DNA of 6,111 bases from an uncultured Clostridia bacterium (GCA_949747745.1 CATKFT010000095.1:1-6111); one strand, 5' to 3'; shown: positions 1 to 5,973, numbered from the stretch's first letter. Notes: generated by a model not told the origin, from the sequence alone. Numbers and translations are program-made.

Positions 1-644
1 AATTCAAATAATTTTCTTACAAAGTCTGGACATGCTCTTGATACGATTACTTGTGGTGTTCCTTTTATTCCTTTTACAACATCTAGTACATATCCTCTTA
101 CTTTATCATTTACCTTATACTTTTCAGTAGGAATTTGTTCCTTTTGTGGCATAACTCCTTCTAGTTTTCCAAGATCCATTACTATAATATTAGAATCCGC
201 TTTTTGAACAATTCCAGAAACTATTTCACCTTTTCTATCATTAAATTCAGTATATACTATCTCTCTTTCTGCTTCTCTTAATTTTTGAATTATTACTTGT
301 TTTGCAGTTTGTGCTGCAATTCTACCAAAATCTTTTGGTATCATTTCAATATCTACACTATCACCTATTTCTAATTTTTTACTAATACTTTTTGCTTCAT
401 CTAAGCTAATTTGTAATTTTGAGTCTTCTACTGCTTCTGCTACTTCTTTTACAGCATAAAGATGTGCTGCACCTGTATCTTTATCCATTATAACTTTTAC
501 ATTTTCTGCTGAATCAAAGTTTCTTTTATAAGCTGTTACAAGTGCTGTTTCTATTGCTTCAATTAAATATGACTTTTTTATTCCTTTCACATTTTCTAAT
601 TCTTCTAATGCTAAAACTAATTCTTTATTATCAATCGCTTTCAT
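1..644 (-). CDS. nusA: Transcription termination/antitermination factor NusA, N-terminal part (runs off window)
   Basis: NusA binds RNA polymerase and modulates pausing, termination and antitermination. I translated 214 codons from an ATG at 644 and the frame stays open to the window edge. The start MKAIDNKELVLALEELEN and the following helical stretch match the NusA N-terminal RNAP-binding domain (about residues 1–125). An S1-like RNA-binding domain follows (about 130–200), including KGEIVSGIVQKADSN and VMDLGKLEGVMP. The last residues, VIVSRACPDFVRKLFE, are the usual entry to the first KH domain. GGAGG at 660–656 lies 11 nt upstream of the start. An earlier ATG at 653 is too close to that site and opens a frame of only three codons. 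The gene follows rimP, the standard order. Its only CGG (199–197) is out of frame (GCG GAT) and the frame is intact. The KH domains lie outside the window. Confidence 0.95.
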   Translation of the reverse strand, partial: MKAIDNKELVLALEELENVKGIKKSYLIEAIETALVTAYKRNFDSAENVKVIMDKDTGAAHLYAVKEVAEAVEDSKLQISLDEAKSISKKLEIGDSVDIEMIPKDFGRIAAQTAKQVIIQKLREAEREIVYTEFNDRKGEIVSGIVQKADSNIIVMDLGKLEGVMPQKEQIPTEKYKVNDKVRGYVLDVVKGIKGTPQVIVSRACPDFVRKLFE

Positions 645-772
645 TTTTCCATTTTCCTCCCTTTATATAAATTTATTACATCTTTGATAATCTCATTTTA
701 AAACCCCTTAGTTGGCTATACCAACATACCTATATTCTAATTATCATTTGTTAGAATTATTTCTTCGTACTT
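645..772 (-). other. rimP–nusA intergenic spacer (128 nt)
   Basis: This short AT-rich spacer separates the rimP stop from the nusA start. It holds a 5-bp inverted repeat (GTTGG/CCAAC at 711–715 and 721–725, 5-nt loop) followed on the minus strand by a short T-run. That is too weak to call a terminator. A six-codon open frame, ATG at 696 to TAA at 676, sits after an AAGGGG stretch. I saw no convincing promoter, so co-transcription of rimP and nusA is the simplest reading. Confidence 0.5.
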
Positions 773-1232
773 TTATGTCCAGTCGTATTTTGTTTTTATT
801 ATTGATATATTTTTTCTTGGTATTGATATTTCACTATTCTCATATGTTATTGTAATATTTTCTTCATCATATCCTTTAAGTATTCCATCTAAACATTTAT
901 TTTTATCTACTTGTTTAAATAAATTTACTTCAATTTTTCTTCCTATTGCATAATCAAAATGTTTGTCTTTTCTAAGTATTCGCTCAATTCCGTGGTGAAG
1001 ATACTTCTAAAAAATATTGCTCCTTTATGTAATCTGCTTCGTCTAATAATTCCATAATACCATTATTTACTTTCTCACAGTCATTTAAATCAATCCCATT
1101 TTCATTATCAATAAATATCCTAAGGAAATAATTTTTTCCTTCTTTTGCATATTCTACATCATAAAGCTCATACCCTAATTCTAAAATTTTATCTTGCAAA
1201 AGACTTGTAACTTTTTCTTCAATACTTGCCAA
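773..1232 (-). CDS. rimP: Ribosome maturation factor RimP, with an apparent +1 frameshift at an in-frame CGG
   Basis: RimP assists maturation of the 30S ribosomal subunit. The start is a TTG at 1232, six nt after AGGAGG, giving (M)ASIEEKVTSLL. The N-terminal domain (about residues 1–85) contains ELYDVEYAKEGKNYFLRIFI and the family signature YFLEVSSP. The zero frame then reads CCA CGG AAT TGA and stops at 984. Dropping the C at 992 gives CCA GGA ATT GAG, which restores the near-invariant SSPGIER signature. The C-terminal SH3-like domain (about residues 86–152) then runs to a TAA at 775–773 with no further defect. The reconstructed protein is 152 residues, normal for RimP, and 459 nt after removing one base. 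CGG is codon 81. The open frame continues upstream of 1232 to 1334, but those codons lie in the promoter and leader hairpin and have no RimP character. Identity is certain. Whether the extra C is recoded, a mutation or an artefact is open. Confidence 0.9.
990..992 (-). other. Putative +1 recoding site in rimP (CCA CGG AAT TGA)
   Basis: In-frame CGG at codon 81 of rimP. Reading GGA instead, skipping the C at 992, restores the conserved SSPG-I-E-R signature and the whole C-terminal domain. In the zero frame translation would end one codon later at TGA. Confidence 0.7.
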
Positions 1233-1238
1233 AAAAAA

Positions 1239-1244
1239 CCTCCT
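1239..1244 (-). promoter_or_regulatory. rimP ribosome binding site that fixes a TTG start
   Basis: AGGAGG on the minus strand, followed by six T residues and then TTG at 1232–1230. The spacing is ideal and no ATG is available nearby in frame, so the TTG is preferred over the upstream ATG at 1334 that overlaps promoter elements. Confidence 0.8.
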
Positions 1245-1255
1245 TTTATACAACC

Positions 1256-1282
1256 GAAGAGTGGGATTTGTTCCCACTCTTC
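1256..1282 (-). ncRNA. Leader hairpin in the rimP 5' untranslated region
   Basis: A perfect 11-bp inverted repeat: GAAGAGTGGGA pairs with TCCCACTCTTC around a 5-nt loop (ACAAA on the minus strand). It is unusually GC-rich for this sequence. It lies between the proposed promoter and the rimP ribosome binding site, 12 nt before AGGAGG. It has no T-run after it, so it is not a standard intrinsic terminator. A protective 5' stem, an attenuator or a protein-binding element controlling rimP–nusA are possible; nothing here chooses between them. Confidence 0.65.
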
Positions 1283-1287
1283 TAGTT

Positions 1288-1334
1288 ATTATATCATGTA
1301 TAATTATTATAGCCACTTTTTTCCAAAAAATCAA
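1288..1334 (-). promoter_or_regulatory. Promoter region for rimP–nusA, two overlapping -10 boxes
   Basis: On the minus strand TTGATT (1334–1329) is followed by exactly 17 nt and TATAAT (1311–1306), a good sigma-A type match. A second perfect TATAAT (1293–1288) is preceded by TGA, making an extended -10 element; its -35 position has no good match. A start just downstream of the second box would put the leader hairpin at the very 5' end of the transcript. Placement between yrzB and rimP fits an independent promoter for the ribosome and transcription factor genes. Confidence 0.7.
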
Positions 1335-1354
1335 GCTTTTTTGGAAATTTTTTT
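1320..1354 (+). terminator. Terminator-like hairpin between yrzB and rimP, best oriented on the plus strand
   Basis: A perfect 11-bp stem, TTTCCAAAAAA and TTTTTTGGAAA, with a 6-nt loop, followed on the plus strand by seven T residues (1348–1354). This is the layout of an intrinsic terminator for plus-strand transcription, yet no plus-strand gene exists here. On the minus strand the same stem could end the yrzB transcript, but only the stem itself supplies T residues there and the following bases are A-rich. The -35 box of the rimP promoter lies partly in its loop. Confidence 0.5.
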
Positions 1355-1375
1355 AGTAAATTGGTTATTATAAAT

Positions 1376-1684
1376 TTATTCTTCATCAACAAAGTTAAAT
1401 TCATCTTTAAACTTTTCTTTAAATATTTCAAATACTTTGTTTAAAGTATCTTCATCATCTACACTTACATAAGATTCTTCTTCTTCATTTTCTGTATCTT
1501 CTACTTTAAGTATTACCACTTCTCCTTCTTCTTCATCTGTTTCATCTGCTGGTAATAATACTACATATTCTTCTTCATCTAATTCAACTAAATCTAAAAA
1601 CTCAAACTTAACTTCTTCCCCATTCTCATCATTTAATATTATGATGTTATCTAATTCCTCTTCTGGAATATTATTTTCATCCAT
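1376..1684 (-). CDS. yrzB: DUF1292 family acidic protein (YrzB-like)
   Basis: This is a small, strongly acidic protein of 102 residues. The family is widespread in Firmicutes, usually next to ruvX and ireB, and has no settled function. Family features are visible: an opening IIILNDENGEEVKFEFLDLV, then VELDEEEYVVLLPADE, a run of Glu and Asp, GEVVILKVED, and a C-terminal DEDTLNKVFEIFKEKF helix. I chose the ATG at 1684 because AGGAG (1697–1693) lies 8 nt upstream. An in-frame TTG at 1702 would add six residues but overlaps this ribosome binding site. The 109-nt gap from ruvX and 143-nt gap to rimP suggest it may end the upstream operon or stand alone. There is no CGG in the gene and the frame is clean. 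Confidence 0.88.
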   Translation of the reverse strand: MDENNIPEEELDNIIILNDENGEEVKFEFLDLVELDEEEYVVLLPADETDEEEGEVVILKVEDTENEEEESYVSVDDEDTLNKVFEIFKEKFKDEFNFVDEE

Positions 1685-1764
1685 TTTTATTTCTCCTTTC
1701 AAATTTATATATAAACTTGTATTTCTACAATTTTAATAACTTCTTTTATTCCTAAATTATCACT

Positions 1765-1798
1765 ATTAAATAAAAAATATATATGTTTTTTATTTAAT
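1765..1798 (-). terminator. AT-only 13-bp inverted repeat at the end of ruvX, candidate terminator
   Basis: ATTAAATAAAAAA and TTTTTTATTTAAT form a perfect 13-bp stem with an 8-nt loop and overlap the ruvX stop codon at 1796–1794. On the minus strand the second arm is TTAAT-type and the T-run is inside the stem loop flank, so it would be a weak terminator. It could mark the end of the ATPase-to-ruvX unit, but a perfect repeat of only A and T can also arise by chance in such AT-rich DNA. Confidence 0.3.
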
Positions 1799-2226
1799 CT
1801 TGCCTAAAATCTTTATTTCTATTCAAAAATATTTCTAAAATATATACTGCTGAAATTGTATCCACTATTCCTCTTTTTTTTGTTTTATTTATATCCAAAA
1901 AATTCATTGTTTTATGTGCTGCAACTGTTGTTAGTCTTTCATCTATTTCTATTACTTTTATTTTCGGAAATTTGCAATTCAATTTATGAATAAATTTTTT
2001 AGTAACTTCCACCCTTTCTGAACTTGTCCCATTCATATTAAATGGCATACCAATTACAATCTTTTCAATTTCATATTGACTTACAATCTCTTCTAATCTT
2101 TTTAAAATTACTTTATCATTTCCTTTATGATGGATTGTTTCAATCCCTTGTGCTGTTATTCCGAAGAGCGTCCGAAATAGCAACACCAACCCTTGCATCT
2201 CCATAATCTAACCCAAGTATTCTCAT
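1794..2226 (-). CDS. ruvX: RuvX/YqgF family RNase H-like nuclease, with an apparent +1 frameshift at an in-frame CGG
   Basis: RuvX (YqgF) is a conserved RNase H-fold nuclease proposed to act on Holliday junctions and in 16S rRNA 5' end processing. The true N-terminus begins at ATG 2226 and reads MRILGLDYGDARVGVAISDAL, the family's first motif with catalytic D7. Codon 22 is CGG (2163–2161); in the zero frame translation stops seven codons later. Skipping the C at 2163 gives CTT GGA ATA ACA, that is L-G-I-T, after which the rest is in frame: GMPFNMNG (59–66), IDERLTT with E96, and RGIVDTISAVYIL with D122. The three acidic residues are the expected catalytic set. The reconstructed length is 143 residues, typical for the family. 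The start lies one nt after the ireB stop, so translation is probably coupled. A second CGG (2174–2172) is out of frame (TCG GAC) and harmless. A Met start at 2204 would remove the catalytic motif and is rejected. Confidence 0.9.
2161..2163 (-). other. Putative +1 recoding site in ruvX (CTT CGG AAT AAC)
   Basis: In-frame CGG at codon 22. Skipping its C restores A-L-G-I-T, where glycine after the first catalytic motif is the family norm, and joins the N-terminal catalytic motif to the remaining 121 residues. Confidence 0.7.
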
Positions 2227-2227
2227 T

Positions 2228-2482
2228 TTATTCATCTAATCCTATATAACTTTTTACCATTTTTTCTAATAATTCATCTCTTTCAATTAAACGAATTAAG
2301 TTTCTTGCATCTTTATGACTTGTAATATATGTTGGATCACCAGATAATATATAACCAACAATTTGATTAATTGGATTATATCCTTTTTCTAGTAATGCTT
2401 GATACACTGTTTTTAAGATTTCTCTTGCTCTTACATTTTTATCCTTTTCAACAGTAAAACTCATTGTTTTGTCCATATCCAT
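2228..2482 (-). CDS. ireB: IreB family regulatory phosphoprotein
   Basis: IreB was characterised in Enterococcus faecalis as a small phosphoprotein substrate of the PASTA kinase IreK, affecting cephalosporin resistance; the family (formerly UPF0297, YrzL) is general in Firmicutes. This copy has 84 residues and carries the whole signature: [40 protein letters not shown] and [16 protein letters not shown]. The ATG at 2482 is preceded by AAGGAGG with 8 nt spacing. An ATG inside that spacer is out of frame, and later in-frame ATGs have no ribosome binding site. It starts 13 nt after the GGDEF-like gene and ends one nt before ruvX. Usually alaS precedes this gene in Firmicutes; here an unrelated signalling-like pair does. 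There is no CGG and no frame defect. Confidence 0.95.
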   Translation of the reverse strand: MDMDKTMSFTVEKDKNVRAREILKTVYQALLEKGYNPINQIVGYILSGDPTYITSHKDARNLIRLIERDELLEKMVKSYIGLDE

Positions 2483-2495
2483 AACACATTCCTCC

Positions 2496-3587
2496 TTATA
2501 TATTATTTATATCACTTTCCTTTTTATTTGCGTTATCTATATATTCTTCTAATTTCTTAGTTACATTTTCAAGTGCTGTTCCTTTATAATATGTAGTTAA
2601 AACAAAGTTTAACTTCAAATTCAATTTTCTAAGTTCTTTTTCATTTTCCTCTAAACTAACTTCTTCTATTTCTAATTTCTCTAAACTATTTTTTAAATCC
2701 TGAACAAATTCTACAACACCATCTAATTCTACTCCTGAAAATACTATTACAAACTTAGGTCCCATATATCTTACAAATACATATTCTGATGAAATATTGT
2801 TACTTATATAATTACTTAATTCAGTAATTACTCTATTTCCAGTTTCTCTGTTATAATCTTTATTTATTTCTTCTAAATTTATTACTTTAAACATACATAC
2901 TGTCGATGTTGGATATTTATCAATTGTCTTTTTACCTTTACCATATAAGTATTCTGCTGAGTTAAGCTCTGAAAACAAATCTTTTCTTACAATATTTTCT
3001 ACTGTATTTTGATAAGATATTGTTTTATATACTGCTATAATATTTTCTTTTACTACTTCTAATATTGTAGTATCTATTTTATCAAATGCATGTGGTTCTC
3101 CACTTTCTATTATCCAATAACCAATATATACATTTTCTATATATAATGGGAAAAACATTGCAGATTTTGCTCTTCCAAATTCCATTGTTTGATATGGTAA
3201 TCTTTCAGTATCATTATTTACTGTAACATATTTAGGTGTCGCAGTAGAAATACTATCTTTAAATATTTCTTGATTTTGAAGACTTCTTAAAGCTTCCCAA
3301 TGTTGTTCTTGAACATTAGATGCTTTTATTGTATACTCTGCTCCATCAAACATTACTATTGTAGAATACTTTATATCATATTTTTCTATCAATATTTCAT
3401 TTATTTTTTCTATTTTTTCATCTACTGTTGTATATTCTCCTATCGTATTCATAAAATCTTGTAATACATTTAAACCTGTTATTTTCTGGTTAATTGTATT
3501 AAAATTTTGTATTCTTTTATACACAACAATATTATACACTATAAGTGCTATAATTATTCCTACTAGTAGAACTAATAAATATATCAC
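2496..3587 (-). CDS. Membrane protein with GAF-like and degenerate GGDEF-like domains
   Basis: A 363-residue protein starting at GTG 3587, with GAGG 7 nt upstream. Residues 2–22 ([21 protein letters not shown]) form one hydrophobic helix, so the rest is probably cytoplasmic and membrane-anchored. A predicted coiled region leads to a GAF-like domain (about 50–190) with [16 protein letters not shown] and [20 protein letters not shown]. The C-terminal part (about 205–355) resembles a GGDEF fold: [17 protein letters not shown], then [14 protein letters not shown], then [14 protein letters not shown]. In an active diguanylate cyclase the last motif would be RYGGDEF; here it is MGPKF, so catalytic acidic residues are missing. 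I infer a sensor or scaffold without cyclase activity, perhaps nucleotide binding. It lies 36 nt after the ATPase gene and 13 nt before ireB, in one apparent operon. Domain assignments come from motif reading only. Confidence 0.7.
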   Translation of the reverse strand: MIYLLVLLVGIIIALIVYNIVVYKRIQNFNTINQKITGLNVLQDFMNTIGEYTTVDEKIEKINEILIEKYDIKYSTIVMFDGAEYTIKASNVQEQHWEALRSLQNQEIFKDSISTATPKYVTVNNDTERLPYQTMEFGRAKSAMFFPLYIENVYIGYWIIESGEPHAFDKIDTTILEVVKENIIAVYKTISYQNTVENIVRKDLFSELNSAEYLYGKGKKTIDKYPTSTVCMFKVINLEEINKDYNRETGNRVITELSNYISNNISSEYVFVRYMGPKFVIVFSGVELDGVVEFVQDLKNSLEKLEIEEVSLEENEKELRKLNLKLNFVLTTYYKGTALENVTKKLEEYIDNANKKESDINNI

Positions 3588-3623
3588 AATATCACCTCTA
3601 TTTATGTCTTAAATTTTTCTATA

Positions 3624-5970
3624 TTATGTAGCAAATCCACCTTTTTTATCATAATTTTCTACTGGTCTATACTTTCTGCCTAATAATGGATATACCATAT
3701 TTCCTAACTCTTTTAAAGAATTCATAAAACTTTTTGAATATCCATTTAACGAAATCTTACAGTTTACTAATCCTTCTAAATATTTTGAATATACTTGTTC
3801 ATCAAAAGGTATTACACAGTTTCTAACACTATCTTTGTTAAATAACTCTGTCATAAAAGACATTGAAGGATCGTTATAATATGCCATCCCACCTATAACT
3901 ACTTTAGGATTTAAACCTCTTATTCTTGTTTGTTTGTTTATTACTATTCTTATTTTTTCTTGTAATTGTATGTTTTTAGTTTTTAAATCTCTTAAAAATG
4001 CTGTAAGTGGTTGTATTGTAAGAATATCCATACTTTGTACAAGATAAATTTCTTGTGAATTTTCAAAATATGCAATATTAGTATCAAAATCGCAATCTAT
4101 TAATACTAAAGAATAGTTTTTAATTAATGTTTTAAGAATTTCTGAACAATCATTATTTTCTTCAGCTGTTGGTAAAGATGTATATACTGTCAAGTTTTTA
4201 TTTACTTGTATTCCTTTTGCTATTCCATTTGATAAATTGCTCATACAATTTACAGCTGTTCTTCTTAATTCTTCTTCATTTTTTGTATATATAAAGTATG
4301 AATTTTTATTTTTTGTTGTATCTAATATTGCTGTATTAATTCCCATTGATGAGAAAAGCTCTCCTAAGTTATTTATTAAAAATGAATTCCCATTTTTAGT
4401 AGTTCCAACAAAAGATACAATTTTTTTATCCTTTGTAAGAAAACTTGCTATATTTTCATTTTGATTTGTAGAATTTTGTTTAATCATACTACTTGTATAT
4501 GTATTTTCATTACCGTACATTATAATTGTTATTATAGTTATTGTTTTCATTATTAAGTTTAGTAGCACCATAAAATTCATTTTTATCATCATATGAAATT
4601 GGTTCTTGCTCTTTTACATCACTAACTGGTTCTATATTATCAATATCTTCTTCATCTTCAAGTCCTGGTAATAGGTTGTCTATTTCTTCTTTTATTGGTT
4701 CTTCTTCTATTTTCTCAAACCCAGGCAAAATAGTTTCATCATTTTCTTCATCTTGTAAATCAAATAAATTAACACTATTTTCATCAATAGGTTCCTGATT
4801 TATAGGTTCTTCTTGAACTACTTTTCTTGGTCTACCCCTTCCTCTTTTTGGTGTAGATACTTTATTTTCATCTTCTTGAACTATTTTCCTTGGTCTACCT
4901 CTTCCTCTTTTTGGTTTTGCCTCTTCTAATTCTTCAATTTTTTGTGTTTGTGTCTCAAATTCTATTGGTTCTATTTCTTTTTTCTCTTCTATTATATCTT
5001 CTTTTACAATATTTGTAGTTTCTAATTCATCATCTAATAAATCTTGTAATGTTATTTGTTCTTCTTTATTAATTTTTTCTTCACTTTGTACTTTAGCTTG
5101 TACATTTGGATGTTCTGGTCTACTAAGTTTTGTTACCTTTTTTGCATTAACTGCTGATGGAACTATAACTGGTTTAGTCATTCTAGGCTTATTTAATTGA
5201 TTTTCAATAAAATCAATTTTAATTGCCTCTTCTTTCTTTTCTTCTTTTATAGGTCTAGTAGTTGTTGTTCCTGCAAAAGATATAATTGATTGATATTTTG
5301 GTGATTTTGTTTCTAAAACAGCTTTTACATTTAAAGGTAAGAATTTCACTATTACTTTTAACTGTGAATCTGTATATTGAGATGCAATACTATTAAAGCT
5401 TTCTACATATGCATCTTCATTTTTTCCTAGCTTTTTATAATGTGCACGTATATTTTGTATTTCTGTTTCACTAACTGTATTTTCACTTTCTTCTTGATAT
5501 TTTGCATCTTCTGATTCTATTTTATAATAAATTTTTGCTTCTTTTTTACTTCTAGGTTTCCTTATAAGTTTGCATACCTCATCTATGCTTCTATCTTGTC
5601 CTAATAAAGCACTATATACACCTATACTAAATAATTTAACTAGTAATGGTTCTCCTTTTGAACGTCTATCAGAACAAATTAATATAATTGGTGTATCTCC
5701 GTCCCCCGTGTATCTGTTGCTTCATCACTAATACTATCTAATTTATCAAATATAAAACGGTCAATTGCTTCATAATCATTATTAGCAAATGGCTCTAAAT
5801 CTTCACTTATAACAATTCTGTCATAAGTTTTATCTCTTCCGTATTTCTTTTAATATTGCATTGAAGTAATAAACATTCTTGTAGGAAATTATCTCCTTAT
5901 ATTCTTTTTGATATTTTTTTACAATTGATTCTTATATATTTTCATGACTAACCGCAAATAAAACTTTCAT
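3624..5970 (-). CDS. CpaE/TadZ-like ATPase with pseudo-receiver and AT-hook linker; four CGG frameshifts and one in-frame TAA
   Basis: From ATG 5970 (GGAGGAG about 7 nt upstream) the gene reads through to TAA at 3626–3624 as 780 codons if four C bases are skipped, at 5841, 5708, 5701 and 4515, each the first base of an in-frame CGG. Codon 13 is TAA. Residues 1–200 look like a receiver fold without the phosphorylation site: MKVLFAVSHENI, KTYDRIVISEDLEPF, TPIILICSDRRSKG, GVYSALLGQDRSIDEV. An acidic linker (about 230–485) holds two AT-hooks (KRGRGRPRK at about 353–361 and 374–382) and ends in an Asn-rich stretch. Residues 510–780 are a MinD/ParA-like ATPase with VSFVGTTKNGNSFL at 519–530 and a Walker B-like LVLIDCDFD near 624. 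The P-loop lacks the usual KGGxGK lysines. Receiver plus ATPase recalls CpaE/TadZ localisation proteins, but no pilus genes are visible. In the zero frame only fragments are made (5349–4510 and 4592–3624), neither with a ribosome binding site. Decay is an alternative to recoding. Confidence 0.75.
4513..4515 (-). other. Putative +1 recoding site joining linker and ATPase domain (GTA CGG TAA)
   Basis: The zero frame stops at TAA directly after this CGG (residue 485). Skipping the C at 4515 gives GTA GGT AAT GAA and fuses the receiver–AT-hook part to the ATPase domain. The two open frames overlap here only as a result of the shift. The surrounding protein is Asn-rich and poorly conserved, so this site alone is weaker evidence than those in rimP and ruvX. 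Confidence 0.6.
4811..4915 (-). repeat. Tandem AT-hook coding repeat, two 42-bp copies
   Basis: Copies at 4811–4852 and 4874–4915 match at 39 of 42 positions, with a period of 63 bp (21 codons). Each encodes KRGRGRPRK followed by V/I-V-Q-E. GRGRPRK is a full AT-hook core, a short basic motif known to lie in the minor groove of AT-rich DNA. The near-identity suggests recent duplication or strong selection. Confidence 0.85.
5699..5708 (-). other. Double putative +1 recoding site (ACA CGG GGG ACG GAG)
   Basis: The first in-frame CGG (5708–5706) shifts the frame by skipping C5708, giving GGG GGA; the next triplet is then CGG (5701–5699), which is in frame only because of the first shift. Skipping C5701 gives GGA GAT ACA CCA. 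The protein reads D-T-G-G-G-D-T-P-I-I-L, joining the DEATDT segment to the next beta strand. A single event cannot join these two frames by +1. Confidence 0.7.
5839..5841 (-). other. Putative +1 recoding site in the pseudo-receiver domain (ATA CGG AAG AGA TAA)
   Basis: In-frame CGG at codon 44. Skipping the C at 5841 gives ATA GGA AGA GAT AAA, joining NVYYFNAILKEI to GRDKTYDRIVISED. The zero frame meets TAA two codons after the CGG and its neighbour. Confidence 0.65.
5932..5934 (-). other. In-frame TAA at codon 13 of the ATPase gene
   Basis: The reading MKVLFAVSHENI is followed by TAA and then ESIVKKYQKEYKEIISYKN in the same frame. The flanking protein is coherent on both sides. One base change (for example TCA, serine) would remove the stop. 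No alternative start with a ribosome binding site exists downstream. It may be a nonsense mutation, a sequence error or readthrough. Confidence 0.7.
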
Positions 5971-5973
5971 TTG

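Noticed and set aside
676..696. Six-codon leader peptide before nusA
   Set aside because: Although preceded by AAGGGG, a frame this short is expected by chance and has no regulatory codon run.
711..725. Terminator between rimP and nusA
   Set aside because: The stem is only 5 bp and the following T-run is short, so it is too weak to claim.
1233..1334. N-terminal extension of RimP to an ATG at 1334
   Set aside because: The extra 34 codons cover the -10 boxes and the leader hairpin and have no RimP similarity. The TTG at 1232 has an ideal AGGAGG.
1717..1730. TTGTA-GAAA-TACAA palindrome upstream of yrzB
   Set aside because: A 5-bp AT-rich repeat is likely by chance here; no operator family is recognised and the nearby promoter-like boxes have poor spacing.
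4237..4464. 75-codon open frame on the plus strand
   Set aside because: It lies wholly antisense to the ATPase domain, has no ribosome binding site and encodes no recognisable motif. It is a by-product of AT-rich coding DNA.
3624..4592. Separate ATPase gene starting at ATG 4592
   Set aside because: Its first 26 codons are the Asn-rich linker read in the wrong frame, and no ribosome binding site precedes it.
4510..5349. Separate gene starting at GTG 5349
   Set aside because: The frame is open and protein-like well upstream of the GTG, there is no ribosome binding site, and the product would end in mid-linker at CGG TAA.
990..5841. Simple reassignment of CGG to another amino acid
   Set aside because: Reading CGG as any single three-base codon (Gln, Trp or Arg) does not restore the frame at any of the six sites. 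One base must be skipped.
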